Assembly: GCF_032362555.1 (NCBI RefSeq)
Contig: NC_083534.1
Coordinates: 3,271,001-3,335,000, forward strand
DNA length: 64,000 bases
Direction: 5' to 3'
From: Amyelois transitella
Lineage: Eukaryota; Arthropoda; Insecta; Lepidoptera; Pyralidae
The notes under the pieces were generated by a model. That model did not search any database and had not been told where the DNA came from. It saw only the letters and a list, made by a program, of their open reading frames with translations. Each line of letters opens with the position of its first letter. Within the stretch, counting starts at the first letter, position 1. The position numbers and the translations under genes were made by a program. Shown piece after piece: positions 1-11,361 of this stretch.

Positions 1-449
1 ATTGCAATAAGTGAAAAATTTAAAAATCATTTAAAATCGGATATATCATGTCGTGATGATATTCTAAGACTAACCGGGGAGAATTTCGATGGAAAATGTC
101 CGAATATCAATAAAATTAGTATGTCATCAATCGAAAATTAAAAACTATTAGCAACTATCCCACGATAAGGAGAAATTATACAGTTACTATTGTCGAATTC
201 GTAAATTCACAATGAAGCCTATTACATAAAAACGTTAAAAGAAACGAACAATTAATTTGCGCGAACGTTACAATTCAGCGTGGATTACGACCAGACGAAA
301 ATCTAGTGAGATAACGCAAAGAATGAACGTTATCATTTGTGGGAACGCCCGCTGACACAGGCGTGTAATTTAGGCAAACGCCAAGGCCACATGACCGCAT
401 GCCTTCTACGGATAAAATGTATAAATATAAATATGAAATCACACACGTT
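1..449. other. no gene seen
   Basis: AT-rich sequence. I see no supported exon, RNA gene or recognisable repeat in this stretch. Confidence 0.5.
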
Positions 450-700
450 GGGGCAGACGTTGAAATTCGAACGTCGCGTTCCAAGTTTGAATGGTCGCAT
501 AGACAAGCTAAGAGAATGCTAAACATTGCGGCTGGCAGACGTCGAAAACTGGAATTAAGAATGTAGTGTTCCACGTTTGAATTATCGCTACGTGAATGCT
601 AAACATTATGACTGGCAGACGTTGTAAATTAGAAATTGGAATGATGTGTTCCTAATTTGAATGATCGCACAGACAATCTAGCGTCGTGAATGCTATTTTA
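450..700. repeat. short tandem repeat, about 3 units of 80-82 bp
   Basis: The core ggcagacg recurs at about 452, 534 and 614. Each copy is followed by similar text (gttcc...tttgaat...tcgc...gaatgctaaacatt). The units are imperfect, so this is an old minisatellite-like triplication. No coding potential is evident. Confidence 0.7.
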
Positions 701-904
701 AGAATATTAATTTCTAATTTCGAAAGCTTTTATTGCCAGTGTTGTTGCATCAGACAATTCACATGCTGAGAATACAGAAACAAGCAATTTCTTTTTTGCA
801 GTACTTAGGTACATTTTAACAATGCACAAGTGACGTGAGCTCGGTAAGTAATGCATCTCACGTATTCTATTAGTTTGAATACTTACCGATGCTCTTACGG
901 TGAC

Positions 905-1152
905 GGGAAACATCGCGAGGAAACCTGCACATTCAGGCAACTGGATGTATTACCATGATGAATCCAATACGGGTTAGGTTCCCCTGCAAAGGTTGCGGAG
1001 GTCAGACTGGAGTCGGTTCGTGTAAAAACCTAGCTCACCCAATCCAAGATCCATGGTCAAAGGCATACCCCGGGCTCCTCTCTAGAGTGGTGAGGATGCA
1101 ACCGGGACTAAGGCCAGGAGGAAGAAGAAGGTCATATTCTTTAGGCCTGTGA
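905..1152 (+). repeat. dispersed repeat fragment (ggttaggttcccctgcaaaggttgcgg family)
   Basis: The stretch with cccctgcaaaggttgcgg and ggcataccccgggctcctctc recurs in part at 9765-9835 (opposite strand), 19693-19740 and 56585-56665. This marks a dispersed element, possibly the tail of a non-LTR retrotransposon. The short open frame through it is not a gene. Confidence 0.6.
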
Positions 1153-2136
1153 TGTCGCGATGTCTACAAAATGCATATTTTATGAGACATTTATTGCAGT
1201 CACAACAACTAATTAAACATTTCATAACCTTGTTAGGTCTGTCCGTTAAATATGACCTTTACGGATAACGAATTTCTGTTATTCCTCACATGCGTTAGGC
1301 TGCTATGTCGTAATGTAAAAATGTTTTTTTTTCTTTCAACATTCGACAAGAGGCGAGTATTGTTTTTTCTGTAATCATGTTTCAAGGTCGTGTGTTTGTA
1401 TATGGATGTTTTGATTTACACTCTGTGCCTAATTTAAATTTGAAAAACAATATTTTTAATCTGTAAATACATGATTGTTGCTGTAATATTTTTAGAGAAA
1501 TTTTATTTTATCGTCTATTAATGCTTTGTGTGGATTATTGATCATTATGTGCCCAATTATGTGAACAAGCAGTGTATTTGAGATTTACAATACCGAATTA
1601 AGGGACTTTTGATGATGTTGTCCTGAAAAGTCCCGAAAAAGGAATGAAATAATAAATTTATTGACGAATGACGAAAAAATACTGGCTATTAAATAAGCCT
1701 TTAAAGAAATTGGATTGACATAACGACGAAAACGAAAAAAAAAACAACTTGAAAACATGGCCGTTCGCGCCAAAAGTAATTCAAACGTTCCACAGCTGTA
1801 AACACAGTTTCAGACCAGATGTGCTCAAACGCACGCCATTTTGAGGCACCTTTACAAATATTCGGAGGGAGCCGGGGCGCGACAGGATGCTGACACATGC
1901 CCCCTGCTATATTTAGGAATGAGCCATTTTGAAGGGAAAGGCTGTGTAATTAATTTGGTATTCTTCTTTTAGACGATTGACTAGCAACATGTCACTATTT
2001 GAATCTTAATTCCATCATAAAGCCGTATACAGCTAAAAGTGACCTTTCAAAGTTGGCTGTGTCTACCCTGCAAGGAATGTAGACGTGACTATATGTAGGT
2101 ATATACGCGTTTATATGAACTTATGAATAGGCTCCA
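1153..2136. other. no gene seen
   Basis: AT-rich unique-looking sequence with short spurious frames only. No exon with credible splice sites or family motif was found. Confidence 0.45.
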
Positions 2137-2248
2137 AGCAAACTCATCAGATCATCTCTTTACAAGGCAGACGGAGCCAATAGTCTTAGAGATTTCAAGG
2201 TCACGTACAGCGGTATGGCTTAATAATGAAATTGAGATTCAAATAATG
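2137..2248 (-). repeat. HT repeat fragment, interrupted by a tRNA-SINE
   Basis: A diverged HT piece (gacggagccaatagtctt...attgagattcaaata) stops at the start of a tRNA-SINE. HT text (gacaggtt) resumes after the SINE at about 2474, so the SINE landed inside an older HT copy. Confidence 0.6.
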
Positions 2249-2473
2249 ACGGCCTCTGTGGCGCAGCGGTAGTACGCTTGTCTGTGACACCGGAGGTCCC
2301 GGGTTCGAATACCGACCAGGGCATAATGAGAAAAGAACTTTTTCTGATTGGCCTGGGTCTTGGATGTTTATACAAGTATTTCTTATAAAATATAGTATCG
2401 TTGAGTTAGTATCTCGAACTTACTTCGAGGCTAACTTAATCTGTGTAATTTGTCCCGTATAAAAATAAAAATT
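2249..2473 (+). repeat. tRNA-derived SINE
   Basis: The head has a pol III box A (tggcgcagcggtag) and box B (gggttcgaat). A conserved body follows (ctgattggcctgggtcttgg...cgaggctaacttaatctgtgtaatttgtcccgtat) and the tail is A/T-rich. It is flanked by aataatgac and aattatgac, a likely imperfect target-site duplication. Confidence 0.85.
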
Positions 2474-2827
2474 ATGACAGGTTTTAGTCCATATTACATT
2501 TTTATGAAATAAGTAGTTAGACGTTTAAAATATTTTTCGTAAATCCTTTTTAATCAAAATTATCGTTCACAATTATCTACTTCTATGCAATTCACTGAAT
2601 TACTTACAGATAAAACACGCTGACTCGTAAGAAAGTGCAGAAATATTCTTTCTTACATACATATAAAGAGTCCTACTTAGTGATAAATGACTGATAATGA
2701 TAACGATACCTAATGATAACGGCCGAGCGTCACGCCTTATCCGCTGCAAACAGCATACCAATTGTTAAATGCACGTACCTACTCAATTATTTCATAACAT
2801 AAGAAATTAAATTCATATTATAATCAC
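2474..2827. other. no gene seen
   Basis: AT-rich spacer. Its last 50 bases are echoed after the following HT repeat at 3086-3142. Confidence 0.4.
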
Positions 2828-3085
2828 GCCGTGTGGTTCCCGGCACTTGTACAAAAAAGAATAGGACACACTCCATCTCTTTTCCATGGACGTCGTAAAA
2901 GGCGACTAAGGCTTACAAACTTGGGATTCTTTTTTAGGTGATGGGCTAGCAACCTGTCACTATTTGAATCTCAATTCTATCATTAAGCCAAATAGCTGAC
3001 CGTGGCCATTCAGTATTTTCAAGACTGTTGGCTCTGTCTAGCCCTCAAGGGATATAGACGTGACCATATGTATGTATGTATGTAC
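2828..3085 (+). repeat. HT repeat, full-length
   Basis: Complete copy from the hairpin head (gccgtgtggttcccggcac) through ggatgtcgtaaaaggcgact and gctctgtctagccc to the (TATG)n tail. Similar segments of about 50 bp flank it. Confidence 0.85.
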
Positions 3086-3135
3086 GTACTCAGTTATTTC
3101 ATAACATTAGAAATTCGTCTTTAACACATATTATA

Positions 3136-3212
3136 ATCACGTCTCCATCCCTTACGAGGCAGACAGAGCAAACAATCTCGCAGACCGAAAGGCCATGTCA
3201 GTTCAGATGAAT
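3136..3212 (-). repeat. HT repeat 3' fragment
   Basis: Partial, diverged HT text (cacgtctccatcccttacgaggcagacagagc...ggccatgtcagttcag). Confidence 0.6.
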
Positions 3213-3225
3213 CAGGTGATTTTAT

Positions 3226-3492
3226 CTAATACATACATACATGTGGTCACGTCTATATCCCTTGCGGGGTAGACGGAGCCAACAGTCTTGAAAGGACTGC
3301 ATGGCCACGTTCAGCTATTTGGCTTAACGATGGAATTGAGCTTCAAATATTGATAGGTTGCTAGCCAATAGCCTAAAAAAGAATCCCAAGTTTGTGAGCC
3401 TATCCCTTAGTCGCCTTTTACCACATCCATGAGAAAGAGATGGGAGTGGTCCTATTCTTTTTTGTATTGGTGCCGGGAACCACACGGCATGG
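3226..3492 (-). repeat. HT repeat, full-length
   Basis: Reverse copy running from (CATA)n at the left to ggtgccgggaaccacacggca at the right. Confidence 0.85.
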
Positions 3493-3583
3493 TTTTGTAA
3501 TGTAAATGTTTCTTTACTCGTTTACCAAATAAAACTTTTCTCTGGGTCACGATATAGACGTGACCATATTTATGTATGTTTGT

Positions 3584-3823
3584 AAAATCACGTCTTCAAC
3601 TCTTAAGGGGCAGACAGAGCCAACAATCTCGCAGACCGAAAGGCCACGTCGGTTCAGATGTATGACTTAACGATGGAATTGTGAATTTTCAAATAGTAAC
3701 AGGTCGCTAGTCCAACGCCTAAAAGACTCGTAAATTAATTATACCTCGGTCAACTTTTACGACATTCATGGGTAAGAGAGAGGGGGGGGGTCCTATTTTA
3801 AAGGTATTCCATCCACACGGCAT
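3584..3823 (-). repeat. HT repeat, diverged
   Basis: Reverse copy with many substitutions (cacgtcttcaactcttaaggggcagacagagcc...catccacacggca). Confidence 0.65.
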
Positions 3824-4107
3824 TTGAAATTCGACTATTTGGTTCGACGATAACCGTGCACTCAGTCTTTACTCTATTGTTTCACATAGACTATTCTATC
3901 GTTAACCGTGACCCAGAAGAATGTTTTATTTTGTGAACGAGTAAAGAAACATTTACATTACAAAACAACGGCTCCTCTCATACGATTAGCCGCGTCGATT
4001 CAAATCGATTACTGCGACAAATCGATAGCAAGGTCGTAACTAACGCGATAAAGAAAATTCCGGGTCGATGCTTAAAAAAATACGTAAACAATTATTGTAA
4101 CTAACAG

Positions 4108-4391
4108 TGCCTTGTGGTTCCCGGCAATGCCGTGTGGTTCCCGGCACCAATAAAAAAAAAGAATAATACCACTCCATCTCTTTCCCATGGATGTCGTAAA
4201 AGGCGAATAAGGGATAGGCTTACAAACTTGGGATCCTTTTTTTAGGCGATGGGCTAGCCACCTGTCACTATTTGTATCTCAATACTATCATTAAGCCAAA
4301 TAGCTGAACGTGGCCATTCAGTCTTTTCAAGACTGTTGGCTCTGTCTACCCCGCAAGGGATATAGACGTGACCATATGTATGTATGTATGT
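4108..4391 (+). repeat. HT repeat with duplicated head and target-site duplication
   Basis: Full copy whose hairpin head occurs twice in tandem, joined through ggcaatgcc. It is bounded by aactaacag at 4099-4107 and 4392-4400, a 9-bp target-site duplication that fixes both ends. Confidence 0.85.
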
Positions 4392-4471
4392 AACTAACAG
4401 TCAGTTCACACCGGGACGACGCGAGGCGACATTCTAAAAGCCAACCAGCCAGAGCCATCATCATCATCATT

Positions 4472-4709
4472 GACGGCCTCTGTGGCGCAGCGGTAGTACG
4501 CTTGTCTGTGACACCGGAGGTGCCGGATTCGAATCCCGGCCAGGGCATGATGAGAAAATAACTTTTTCTGATTGGTCTGGGTCTTGGATGTTTATCTATC
4601 TAAGTATTTATTATAAAATATAGTATCTCGTAACACAAGTCTCGAACTTACTACGAGGCTAACTCAATCTGTGTAATTTGTCCCGTATATATTTATTTAT
4701 TTATTTATC
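4472..4709 (+). repeat. tRNA-derived SINE
   Basis: Head with box A tggcgcagcggtag and box B ggattcgaatcc, then the same body as the other copies, ending in atttatttatttattta. Confidence 0.85.
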
Positions 4710-4800
4710 ATCAACTGACCGGGGTCCCCGATCCGGGGATCGAACCCGGGTCAGGCCAGGAGTTGTAACACAACTACAGCGCCAAATGGACAATAATACT
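4710..4800 (-). repeat. tRNA-like SINE head fragment of another family
   Basis: On the minus strand there is a box A-like tggcgctgtagttg and a box B gggttcgatccc. The downstream tRNA fold is incomplete, so this is a SINE head rather than a tRNA gene. Confidence 0.5.
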
Positions 4801-4904
4801 CCCATCATTTTGAGCAAACTGATGGACTGAACTGACGCCAAACTGATCCGTGTAACCCTTGTCTTAAGGCTAACGTAGTCGCGGGCAATAACTAATTCCG
4901 AATC

Positions 4905-5172
4905 CATACTAATATTATAAAGCTGAAGAGTTTGTTTGTTTGAACGCGCTAATCTCCGGAACTACTGGTTCGAATTGAAAAATTCTTTTTGCGTTGAACA
5001 GACCATTTATCGAGGAAACCTTTAGGCTATACAACATCACGCTGCAACTATTACGAGCGAAGAAATAATGGTAAAAGTGAAAAAAAAACGGGGAAAATTA
5101 TTCCATCCTTGAGAGCTCCAATGATGCCCAAAATAACTATTCCACGCGGACGAAGTCGCGGGCACAGCTAGT
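4905..5172 (+). repeat. CGA repeat, full-length
   Basis: Starts ctaatattataaagctgaagagtttg, passes through aactactggttcgaattgaaaaattc and accatttatcgagg, and ends ccacgcggacgaagtcgcgggcacagct. Ten copies occur in the window on both strands. Confidence 0.8.
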
Positions 5173-5365
5173 TCCTAATCTTATAATCATAATGCCACAT
5201 CGTTTACGAGATTTAAAAGCAGGGAAAGCAACGTGCCGCCGCATGGCTGGGGCGGGTGTGTTATTAAGATGTTTCTAACAACATTTTACCTAAACACTGC
5301 GCAGTATCAACCAAGGCACACGAGTGCCGTGTGGTTTTTTCATAAGAGAAAGACAGAACATTTGC

Positions 5366-5574
5366 ATATGGTACTTACATATGTACAGCCACGCTCAGCT
5401 GTTTGGCTTAGTGATAGAATTAAGATTCAAATAGTGACAGGTTGCTAGCCGATCGCCTAAAAGAGGAGTCCCAAGTTTTTAAGCCTATCCCTTAGTCGCC
5501 TTTTACGACATCCGTGGGAAAGAGATGGAGTGGTCCTATTTTTTTTTGTAATGGTGCCGGGAACCACACGGCAC
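5366..5574 (-). repeat. HT repeat, 3' truncated
   Basis: Reverse copy with an intact head (gtgccgggaaccacacggca). It lacks the full TATG-tail end. Confidence 0.75.
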
Positions 5575-5892
5575 TATTAAGATGTTTCTAACAACATTTT
5601 ACCTAAATACTGCGCAGTATCAAACAAGGCACACAAGTGCCGTGTTTAATAAATTAATTAGGGTGTCATTTGCAGCAATACAAAAAGGGTCTCTAGGAAT
5701 ATCGAACCCTCTTTTGCAGACGAGGGTTAACAACAGTCAATTGAACGTTTCGATCCACTGCAATGTGAAGGTCGAGTCGTGACCTGACCGCGCCTTACTG
5801 TAATGCACTTCGGTCACAGAGACGGTAAAAAAAATTAAGTAATATCTTTTTTTCAATTTTTTCACCGTTGCAAAAAAAATCATACAAACACA

Positions 5893-6270
5893 TCATGCGT
5901 CACATCCCTTGCGGGGTAGACAGAGCCGACAGTCTCGAAAAGAGTGATTGGCCACGTTCAGCTTTTTAGAATGATAATAGTAAATAATAAATATATACAG
6001 GACAAATAACACAGATTGAGTTAGCTTCGAATTAAGTTCGAGACATGTGTTACGAGATACTAACTCAACGATACTATATTTTGTAATAAATACCTATATA
6101 GATAAACATCCAAGACCCAGACCAATCAGAGAAAGTTCGTTTCTCATCATGTCCTGACCGAAATTCGAACCCGGGACCTACGGTGTCACAGACAAGCGTA
6201 TTACCGCTGCGCCACAGAGGCCGTCATTGATGATAGAATTGAGATACAAATAGCGACAGGTATCAAAAAA
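5893..6270 (-). repeat. HT repeat interrupted by a tRNA-SINE
   Basis: HT text (cacatcccttgcggggtagacagagcc...cacgttcagctttt) breaks at about 5980 and resumes at about 6226 (gatgatagaattgagatacaaatag). A reverse tRNA-SINE lies between the parts. Confidence 0.7.
5985..6225 (-). repeat. tRNA-derived SINE
   Basis: Reverse copy. The tRNA head with the complement of boxes A and B lies at about 6165-6225 and the body follows to the left. Confidence 0.8.
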
Positions 6271-6474
6271 AACAAGATTAAAATTATAAATGTACAAAGG
6301 GTGGTTCTGAAAGAAATTCCCCCTCCGCATAATGCATACCAGCGCTGATCATCTGGACGTAATCGTGTTAACAATCCTATTCTTACATCTTTGGAAGACA
6401 TGAAGATGGAATGTCAACATAATCCTCATTTTTCTAGTATTTATTTATGTTAAAACAAGTGCTGGTAAGAAAGA

Positions 6475-6536
6475 AGTATGCAGGGATCGTGGCAATTGGA
6501 AAGATATAGTCTCTGCTGGAAGAGTAGAGAGATCTC
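6475..6536 (+). repeat. GT repeat fragment
   Basis: Contains tatgcagggatcgtggcaattggaaagat, the core of the second TATG-tailed family. Confidence 0.5.
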
Positions 6537-6589
6537 TACTGTAATTATCATTATAAACCCTATTCCACTGTGTCATTAAACTTTATTTC

Positions 6590-6805
6590 AGCCATGTGAC
6601 GCAGCGGAAGCGTGCTTGCCCCTGAGGCACGAGGTCCCAGCTACGAATCCTGGTCTGGTCATGATGACAAACCAAATTATTCGGATCGGGACGAACGTTT
6701 ATCAATTTATATTTGTTTCTTAATTTTAAGTAACACTAAGATATCAAAGAGTAGAGTTATAGTGTCCTTTGATTTATGTAAGTTACGTTTTTATGTATGT
6801 TAGTC
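6590..6805 (+). repeat. tRNA-derived SINE of a second family
   Basis: The head gccatgtgacgcagcggaag...gaggtcccagctacgaatcc resembles pol III boxes A and B but differs from the common tRNA-SINE. The body (attattcggatcgggacgaacg) is also different. Confidence 0.55.
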
Positions 6806-7140
6806 TATACTAATATTATAAAGCTGAAGAGTTTGTTTGTTTGTTTGAACGCGCAAATTTTAGGAACTACTGGTTTGAATTGAAAAATTCTTTGTGTTTA
6901 ATAGACCATTTATCAAGGAAGGCTTTAGGCTATTTATCATCACGCTGCAACTATTAAGAGCGAAGAAATAAAGGAAAATGTAAAAAAAACGGGGAAAATT
7001 ATTTCTCGTTGAGAGCTTCCGTTAGGTGCGCTTCGAAAACGGTTCAAGATACCAAAACATAACGTATAAAAGAAATATTTATTCCTCTTGAAATAATCTA
7101 AAAAAATATTCCACGCGGACGACGTCGCCGGTACAGTTAA
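6806..7140 (+). repeat. CGA repeat, diverged
   Basis: Same ends as the other CGA copies, with an extra internal segment (gttcaagataccaaaacat). The last bases are degraded (gacgacgtcgccggtacagtt). Confidence 0.75.
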
Positions 7141-7514
7141 TCTGTAACATGTATGTAGTCTATGGCCCTCAGAGGCTTGAGAATATATAAACTAATACCT
7201 ATCATATCATTTAGTATCTCATACATAACATTCTTGATTTTTTTTCACTGAATCCGATAGAGGGCTATTATGTCATCCAAAAACCAGCTCGGACGAATGA
7301 TGAAGTCACTTTGGGATCCATTCAATGTCGGTTGACGTATGAATCATTTGTGGCCTTCGACACTGATGATAATGGTCCTTAGGCTATGTTAGGCGGATGG
7401 CGGTTAACTGTCATAGACATTTTTTTTTTGTAAAATTGTATACTATAAAATAATGTTAATGGAATAATGTTGTATACTATATACATTCATTATTCCAAAA
7501 TTAACACAGGATGA
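7141..7514. other. no gene seen
   Basis: Unique-looking spacer with no exon or repeat that I recognise. Confidence 0.4.
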
Positions 7515-7650
7515 TGTGCCGTGTGGTTCCCAGAACTATAGAATAGAACAGGACCACTCAATAGCTTTCCCATGGATGTCGTATAAGGCGACTAAGGGAA
7601 AGTCTCATAAACTTGGGATTATTCTTGTAAGCGATGTACTAGAAATTCAT
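7515..7650 (+). repeat. HT repeat, 5' half
   Basis: Head and first half only (gtgccgtgtggttcccag...catggatgtcgtataaggcgac). It then runs into A-rich DNA. Confidence 0.65.
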
Positions 7651-8149
7651 ACATTACGTTTTTATAAGAAAAAAAAAGAAATAAAAAAAAAATCGTTATA
7701 AAAATTTTCGACCTCTTCCAAATTAGTACTATAACCATCAGCTGATCAGACACAACACTAAATAATAATAAAAAAAAAGAAAAAAAAACCACCAATTCAA
7801 ACACCGAACACTTAAAAATTCCCCGCACTCACAATCACAGAGCATTCCAATTCCAATTTCAAAATTCAAACACAAGACACTGCTTCCTGACTAGCACCAC
7901 ACATGTTAAACGCGAACGCACGCCACGACCGTTGGCAGAGGACTGACGCAAATATGGCATTATACCTACAATTTCCGCCAGTAGCTGATAAATATTGAGA
8001 CATTGATGTATAACGCACAGAAGAGGCGTCGATGGAAAAAAAAAGTTGTATTACCAACTGATATTATAAATGCGAATGTCGTATGTAACCCCTTCATATC
8101 ACAATGAATGGATGAAACTTGGTGCAAATATATTTAGGACTTCGCAATC
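7651..8149. other. no gene seen
   Basis: Low-complexity A/T tracts followed by unique-looking sequence. No supported feature. Confidence 0.4.
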
Positions 8150-8418
8150 TATACTAATATTATAAAGCTGAAGAGTTTGTTTGTTTGTTTGAACGCGCTA
8201 ATCTCAGGAACTACTGACTGGCTGAATTATTTTTGTGTTGAATAGACCATTTATCGAGGAAGGCTTTAGGCTATATAAATAACATCACGCTGCAATTAAT
8301 ACGAGCGAAGAAATAATGGAAAATGTGAAAAAAAAAAACGGGGATAATTATTCATCCTTGAGGGCTTCAATGATGCCCAAAATAACTATACCACGCGGAC
8401 GAAGTCGCGGGCACAGCT
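8150..8418 (+). repeat. CGA repeat, full-length
   Basis: Both characteristic ends are present (ctaatattataaagctgaagag and gacgaagtcgcgggcacagct). Confidence 0.8.
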
Positions 8419-8489
8419 CTTCAGCTTGATAAAATAAGTATGGATAGGTAATAAAAAAAAATTTTTCGCCTCTAATTGATTGGTAGATG

Positions 8490-8746
8490 TAAGTGCCGTG
8501 TGTTCCGGCACTAATAAGGCCACTCCATACCTTTTCCATGGATGTCGTTAAGGCGACTAAGGGATAGGCTTTTATATTTGGCATTCTTCTTTTAGGCGAT
8601 GGACTAGCAAACTGTCACTATTTGAATCTCAATTGTATCATTAAGCCAAACAGCTGAACGTGGTCTTTTCAAGACTGTTGGCTCTGTCTACCCCGCAAGG
8701 GATATAGACGTGATTATATGTATGTTAAGGTATTTGCCTACCATCT
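8490..8746 (+). repeat. HT repeat, full-length
   Basis: The head is slightly shortened (gtgccgtgtgttccggcac). The body is complete and ends gacgtgattatatgtatgt. Confidence 0.75.
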
Positions 8747-9117
8747 CACCTGATGGTGAGTGCCGATAAAGACGAAGATGATACCTCCTGTTGATACAAA
8801 CTAAAATCATATCTACATATGGGTCAAATTTTACTACAGGTGAATGTACGTCAGTGACTCACGCGCACAAATTTCGTAATTTTTTCCATTTTTGCAAAAA
8901 TGTACGCCATAATTGGTGTTTGGGTGCGTTAGGCGATAATTAATGTAAGTACATACATTACTTGATTCGGTTTCGAAATAAATACATTTTTGAGTATATT
9001 TTAATGACAGTTGAAAATATCGTGGTCGGGTTTGATTGGAGCATCCTCGCTTTTTTAAGGTCAATTGTCAGTAGTATTATATACCTTATTAATTATTTGA
9101 TAACTTTTTTAAAAATT

Positions 9118-9370
9118 ACATACATACATACGTTTAGTTACGACCATATTCCTAGCGGTGTAGACAGAGCCGATAGTGTTGAAAAAGACTGATAGGCCGC
9201 GTTCAACTTTTTGGCTTGATGATAGAATTGAGATTCGAATAGTGACAGGTTGCTAGCGCATCACCTGGAAGAAGAATCCCAAGTTTATAAGCCTATCCCT
9301 TAGTCGCTTGTGAACGAGATAGACAGTGGTCCAATTCTTTTTGTTATTGGTGCCGGGAACCACACGGCAT
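9118..9370 (-). repeat. HT repeat, full-length
   Basis: Reverse copy running from (CATA)n to ggtgccgggaaccacacggca. Confidence 0.8.
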
Positions 9371-9504
9371 TTTTAATCTTTTTTTGCAGTTATCGTACCA
9401 CCCGTACATCCATCTCAGTTTGGTCCAAAGGTTCGACTGGCAGAGAATGCCTTGTGGCATTTAGTCCACCTGTTGAACATTTTACGTGCATAAAGTTTAA
9501 ACAT

Positions 9505-9705
9505 ATAAATAGAATTAGAACCGCCTCCAATCGATATCTTCCCTTCCTTAAATCGGTTCAATTTCTAAAACTTTCTCTTAAGTGTAAAAAACACTTTCCT
9601 GAAAACCGCATCAAAGTCGGTCTAGCGAAACGCGAGATTATCGCGGACAAAAATACACACGTACAGGTCAAACAGAGAACCATTTTTTTGAAGGCGGTTA
9701 CAAAG
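9505..9705 (+). repeat. dispersed repeat (aaccgcctccgatcgatatc family)
   Basis: Homologous to the reverse complement of 47210-47440. Shared text includes accgcctcc-atcgatatc, ccgcatcaaagtcgg and agcgaaacgcgagat. The 134-residue open frame here is chimeric over repeat DNA and is not a gene. Confidence 0.65.
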
Positions 9706-9764
9706 GTGTCTTGAAGGAAAACCCCTTAAATGATTATTCGTTAGTAGGTTTTTATTTACCATAG

Positions 9765-9835
9765 TCCCGGTTTCATCCTCACCACCTCTGGAGAGGAGCC
9801 CGGGGTGCGGCTTTCTGCAACGTTTGCAGGAGCAC
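9765..9835 (-). repeat. dispersed repeat fragment
   Basis: Matches the reverse complement of part of 1030-1120 (tcctcaccacctctggagaggagcccggg). Confidence 0.55.
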
Positions 9836-9875
9836 CTAAATCCGTAATTTTAGAACTTAATTTTAATAAAATACT

Positions 9876-10084
9876 AGAGGCCGCCCGCGACTTCGTCCGC
9901 AAGGAAACCCTATCCATCCCGCGGGAACTCCGGTATAAAAAGTAGCCTATATGTTATTCTGGGTCATCAGCTACCTACATACCAAATTTCATCGTAATCA
10001 GTTCAGTAGTTTTTGCGTGAAAGTGTAACAAACATCCATACTGAAATACAAACTTTCGCATTTATAATATTAGTAGGATAGTAG
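9876..10084 (-). repeat. CGB repeat
   Basis: Reverse copy of the family seen at 30369-30578 and 62106-62311. It runs from agaggccgcccgcgacttcg to actttcgcatttataatattag. Confidence 0.75.
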
Positions 10085-10094
10085 GATTCTCATT

Positions 10095-10230
10095 GGGTTG
10101 ATGGTAATGTATTTGTGTACGTGTGCAAAGTTCCAAGTTGATCAGACGTTTAGAAACCAGTGAAAATTAAGCTCAAAGATTCCGTTACATACATAGATAC
10201 AACCCAAGCTAATAAAAGCGTAGTAAAAAA
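10095..10230 (+). repeat. dispersed repeat with internal CATA microsatellite
   Basis: Homologous in inverse orientation to 21175-21325 (cgtgtgcaaagttccaagttgatcagacg, aacccaagctaataaaagcgtag). The CATA run is short here and long in the other copy. Confidence 0.7.
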
Positions 10231-10479
10231 TGAATATAATTGTCTATATTTTTTACGGATATTTGTGCTTACACAAAAGTTTATGCGTAACGGATCTGTT
10301 GACAACCGGACATAAAGTATTCAACAATGGCCACATCGCTACTATACATAATTCTATTAATGCCACCAGCCGCCAATCCGCGGACGGACTTAGGGCGGCC
10401 ACGCATTTTAATTTCACAACACAAAATTAAAAAAAAGTCCCTTTTTTTTGTCGCGTAAGATAAAATAGTACAAATTATG
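10231..10479. other. no gene seen
   Basis: Short spacer. The open frame here has no recognisable domain. Confidence 0.4.
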
Positions 10480-10682
10480 AAAGGAACTACTGGTTCGAAT
10501 TGAAAAATTATTCTTGTGTTGGAAATAGCATTTATCGAAGAAGGCTATATAACATCACGCTGCAACTATAAGGAGCGAAGAAATAATGGAAAATGTAAAA
10601 AAAAGGGGAAACTTTATCCTTGAGGGCTTCAATGATGCCCAAAATAACTATTCCACGCGGACGAAGTCGCGGGCACAGCTGG
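10480..10682 (+). repeat. CGA repeat, 5'-truncated
   Basis: Starts inside the family at ggaactactggttcgaattg and ends with the normal gcgggcacagct end. Confidence 0.75.
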
Positions 10683-10756
10683 TAAAGCCATACAGCTGAA
10701 CGTGGTCTGACGTGACGTGAAGGTTATCAAGACTCTCTGCTTCGCCTTCACAATTT

Positions 10757-11012
10757 ACATACATCCATACCGTCACGTCTATATCCCTTGCGGGGTAGAC
10801 AGAGCCAACAGTCTTGAAAAGACTGAATGGCCACGTTCAGCTGTTTGGCTTAACGATAGAATTGAGATTCAACTAGTGACAGGTTGCTAGCACATCGCCT
10901 AAAAAAGAATCCCAAGTTTGTAAGCCTATCCCTTAGTCGCCTTTTACGACATCCATGGGAAAGAGATGGAGTGGTCCTATTCTTTTTTGTATTGGTGCCG
11001 GGAACCACACGG
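10757..11012 (-). repeat. HT repeat with target-site duplication
   Basis: Full reverse copy bounded by aattt at 10752-10756 and 11013-11017. Confidence 0.85.
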
Positions 11013-11238
11013 AATTTTATCGTAGAAAATAAAGTGAGCGGCCGCCCTCAGTGAAATCGCTCCACTTCCCGATATATAAATATATATATGTATATTGTAT
11101 GCAAACAAGTGCATTGTACGGTGTCCCACATTCTGACATTCAGCTCGCGTGAACCGCGCGGCTCGCTCGATACATCTCCATCGCTAGTTGAAGAACTTGA
11201 TATCTATTGTTTTCTGTTTAGTTATCTTATCAAACAAT

Positions 11239-11343
11239 GTGCCCTGTGGTTCCAAATAGCTGAACGTGGCCTATCATACTGTTGGTTCTGTCTACTCCAC
11301 AAGGGATATGGACGTGACCGCATGTATGTATGTATGTATGTAC
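11239..11343 (+). repeat. HT repeat, internally deleted
   Basis: The head (gtgccctgtggttcc) joins directly to the 3' third (aaatagctgaacgtggcc...tatgtatgtatg). Confidence 0.7.
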
Positions 11344-11361
11344 CAATCAACACATACACAT

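Noticed and set aside
2249..2330. tRNA gene
   Set aside because: Boxes A and B are present, but the sequence continues into the same SINE body as other copies and lacks a proper acceptor-stem closure.
4108..4391. HT repeat as a Helitron or MITE
   Set aside because: The head hairpin invites this, but target duplications of 5-11 bp and 5' truncation fit retroposition better.
9310..9714. 134-residue plus-strand open frame
   Set aside because: It runs from the end of an HT repeat through another dispersed repeat (matching 47210-47440), so it is chimeric repeat DNA.
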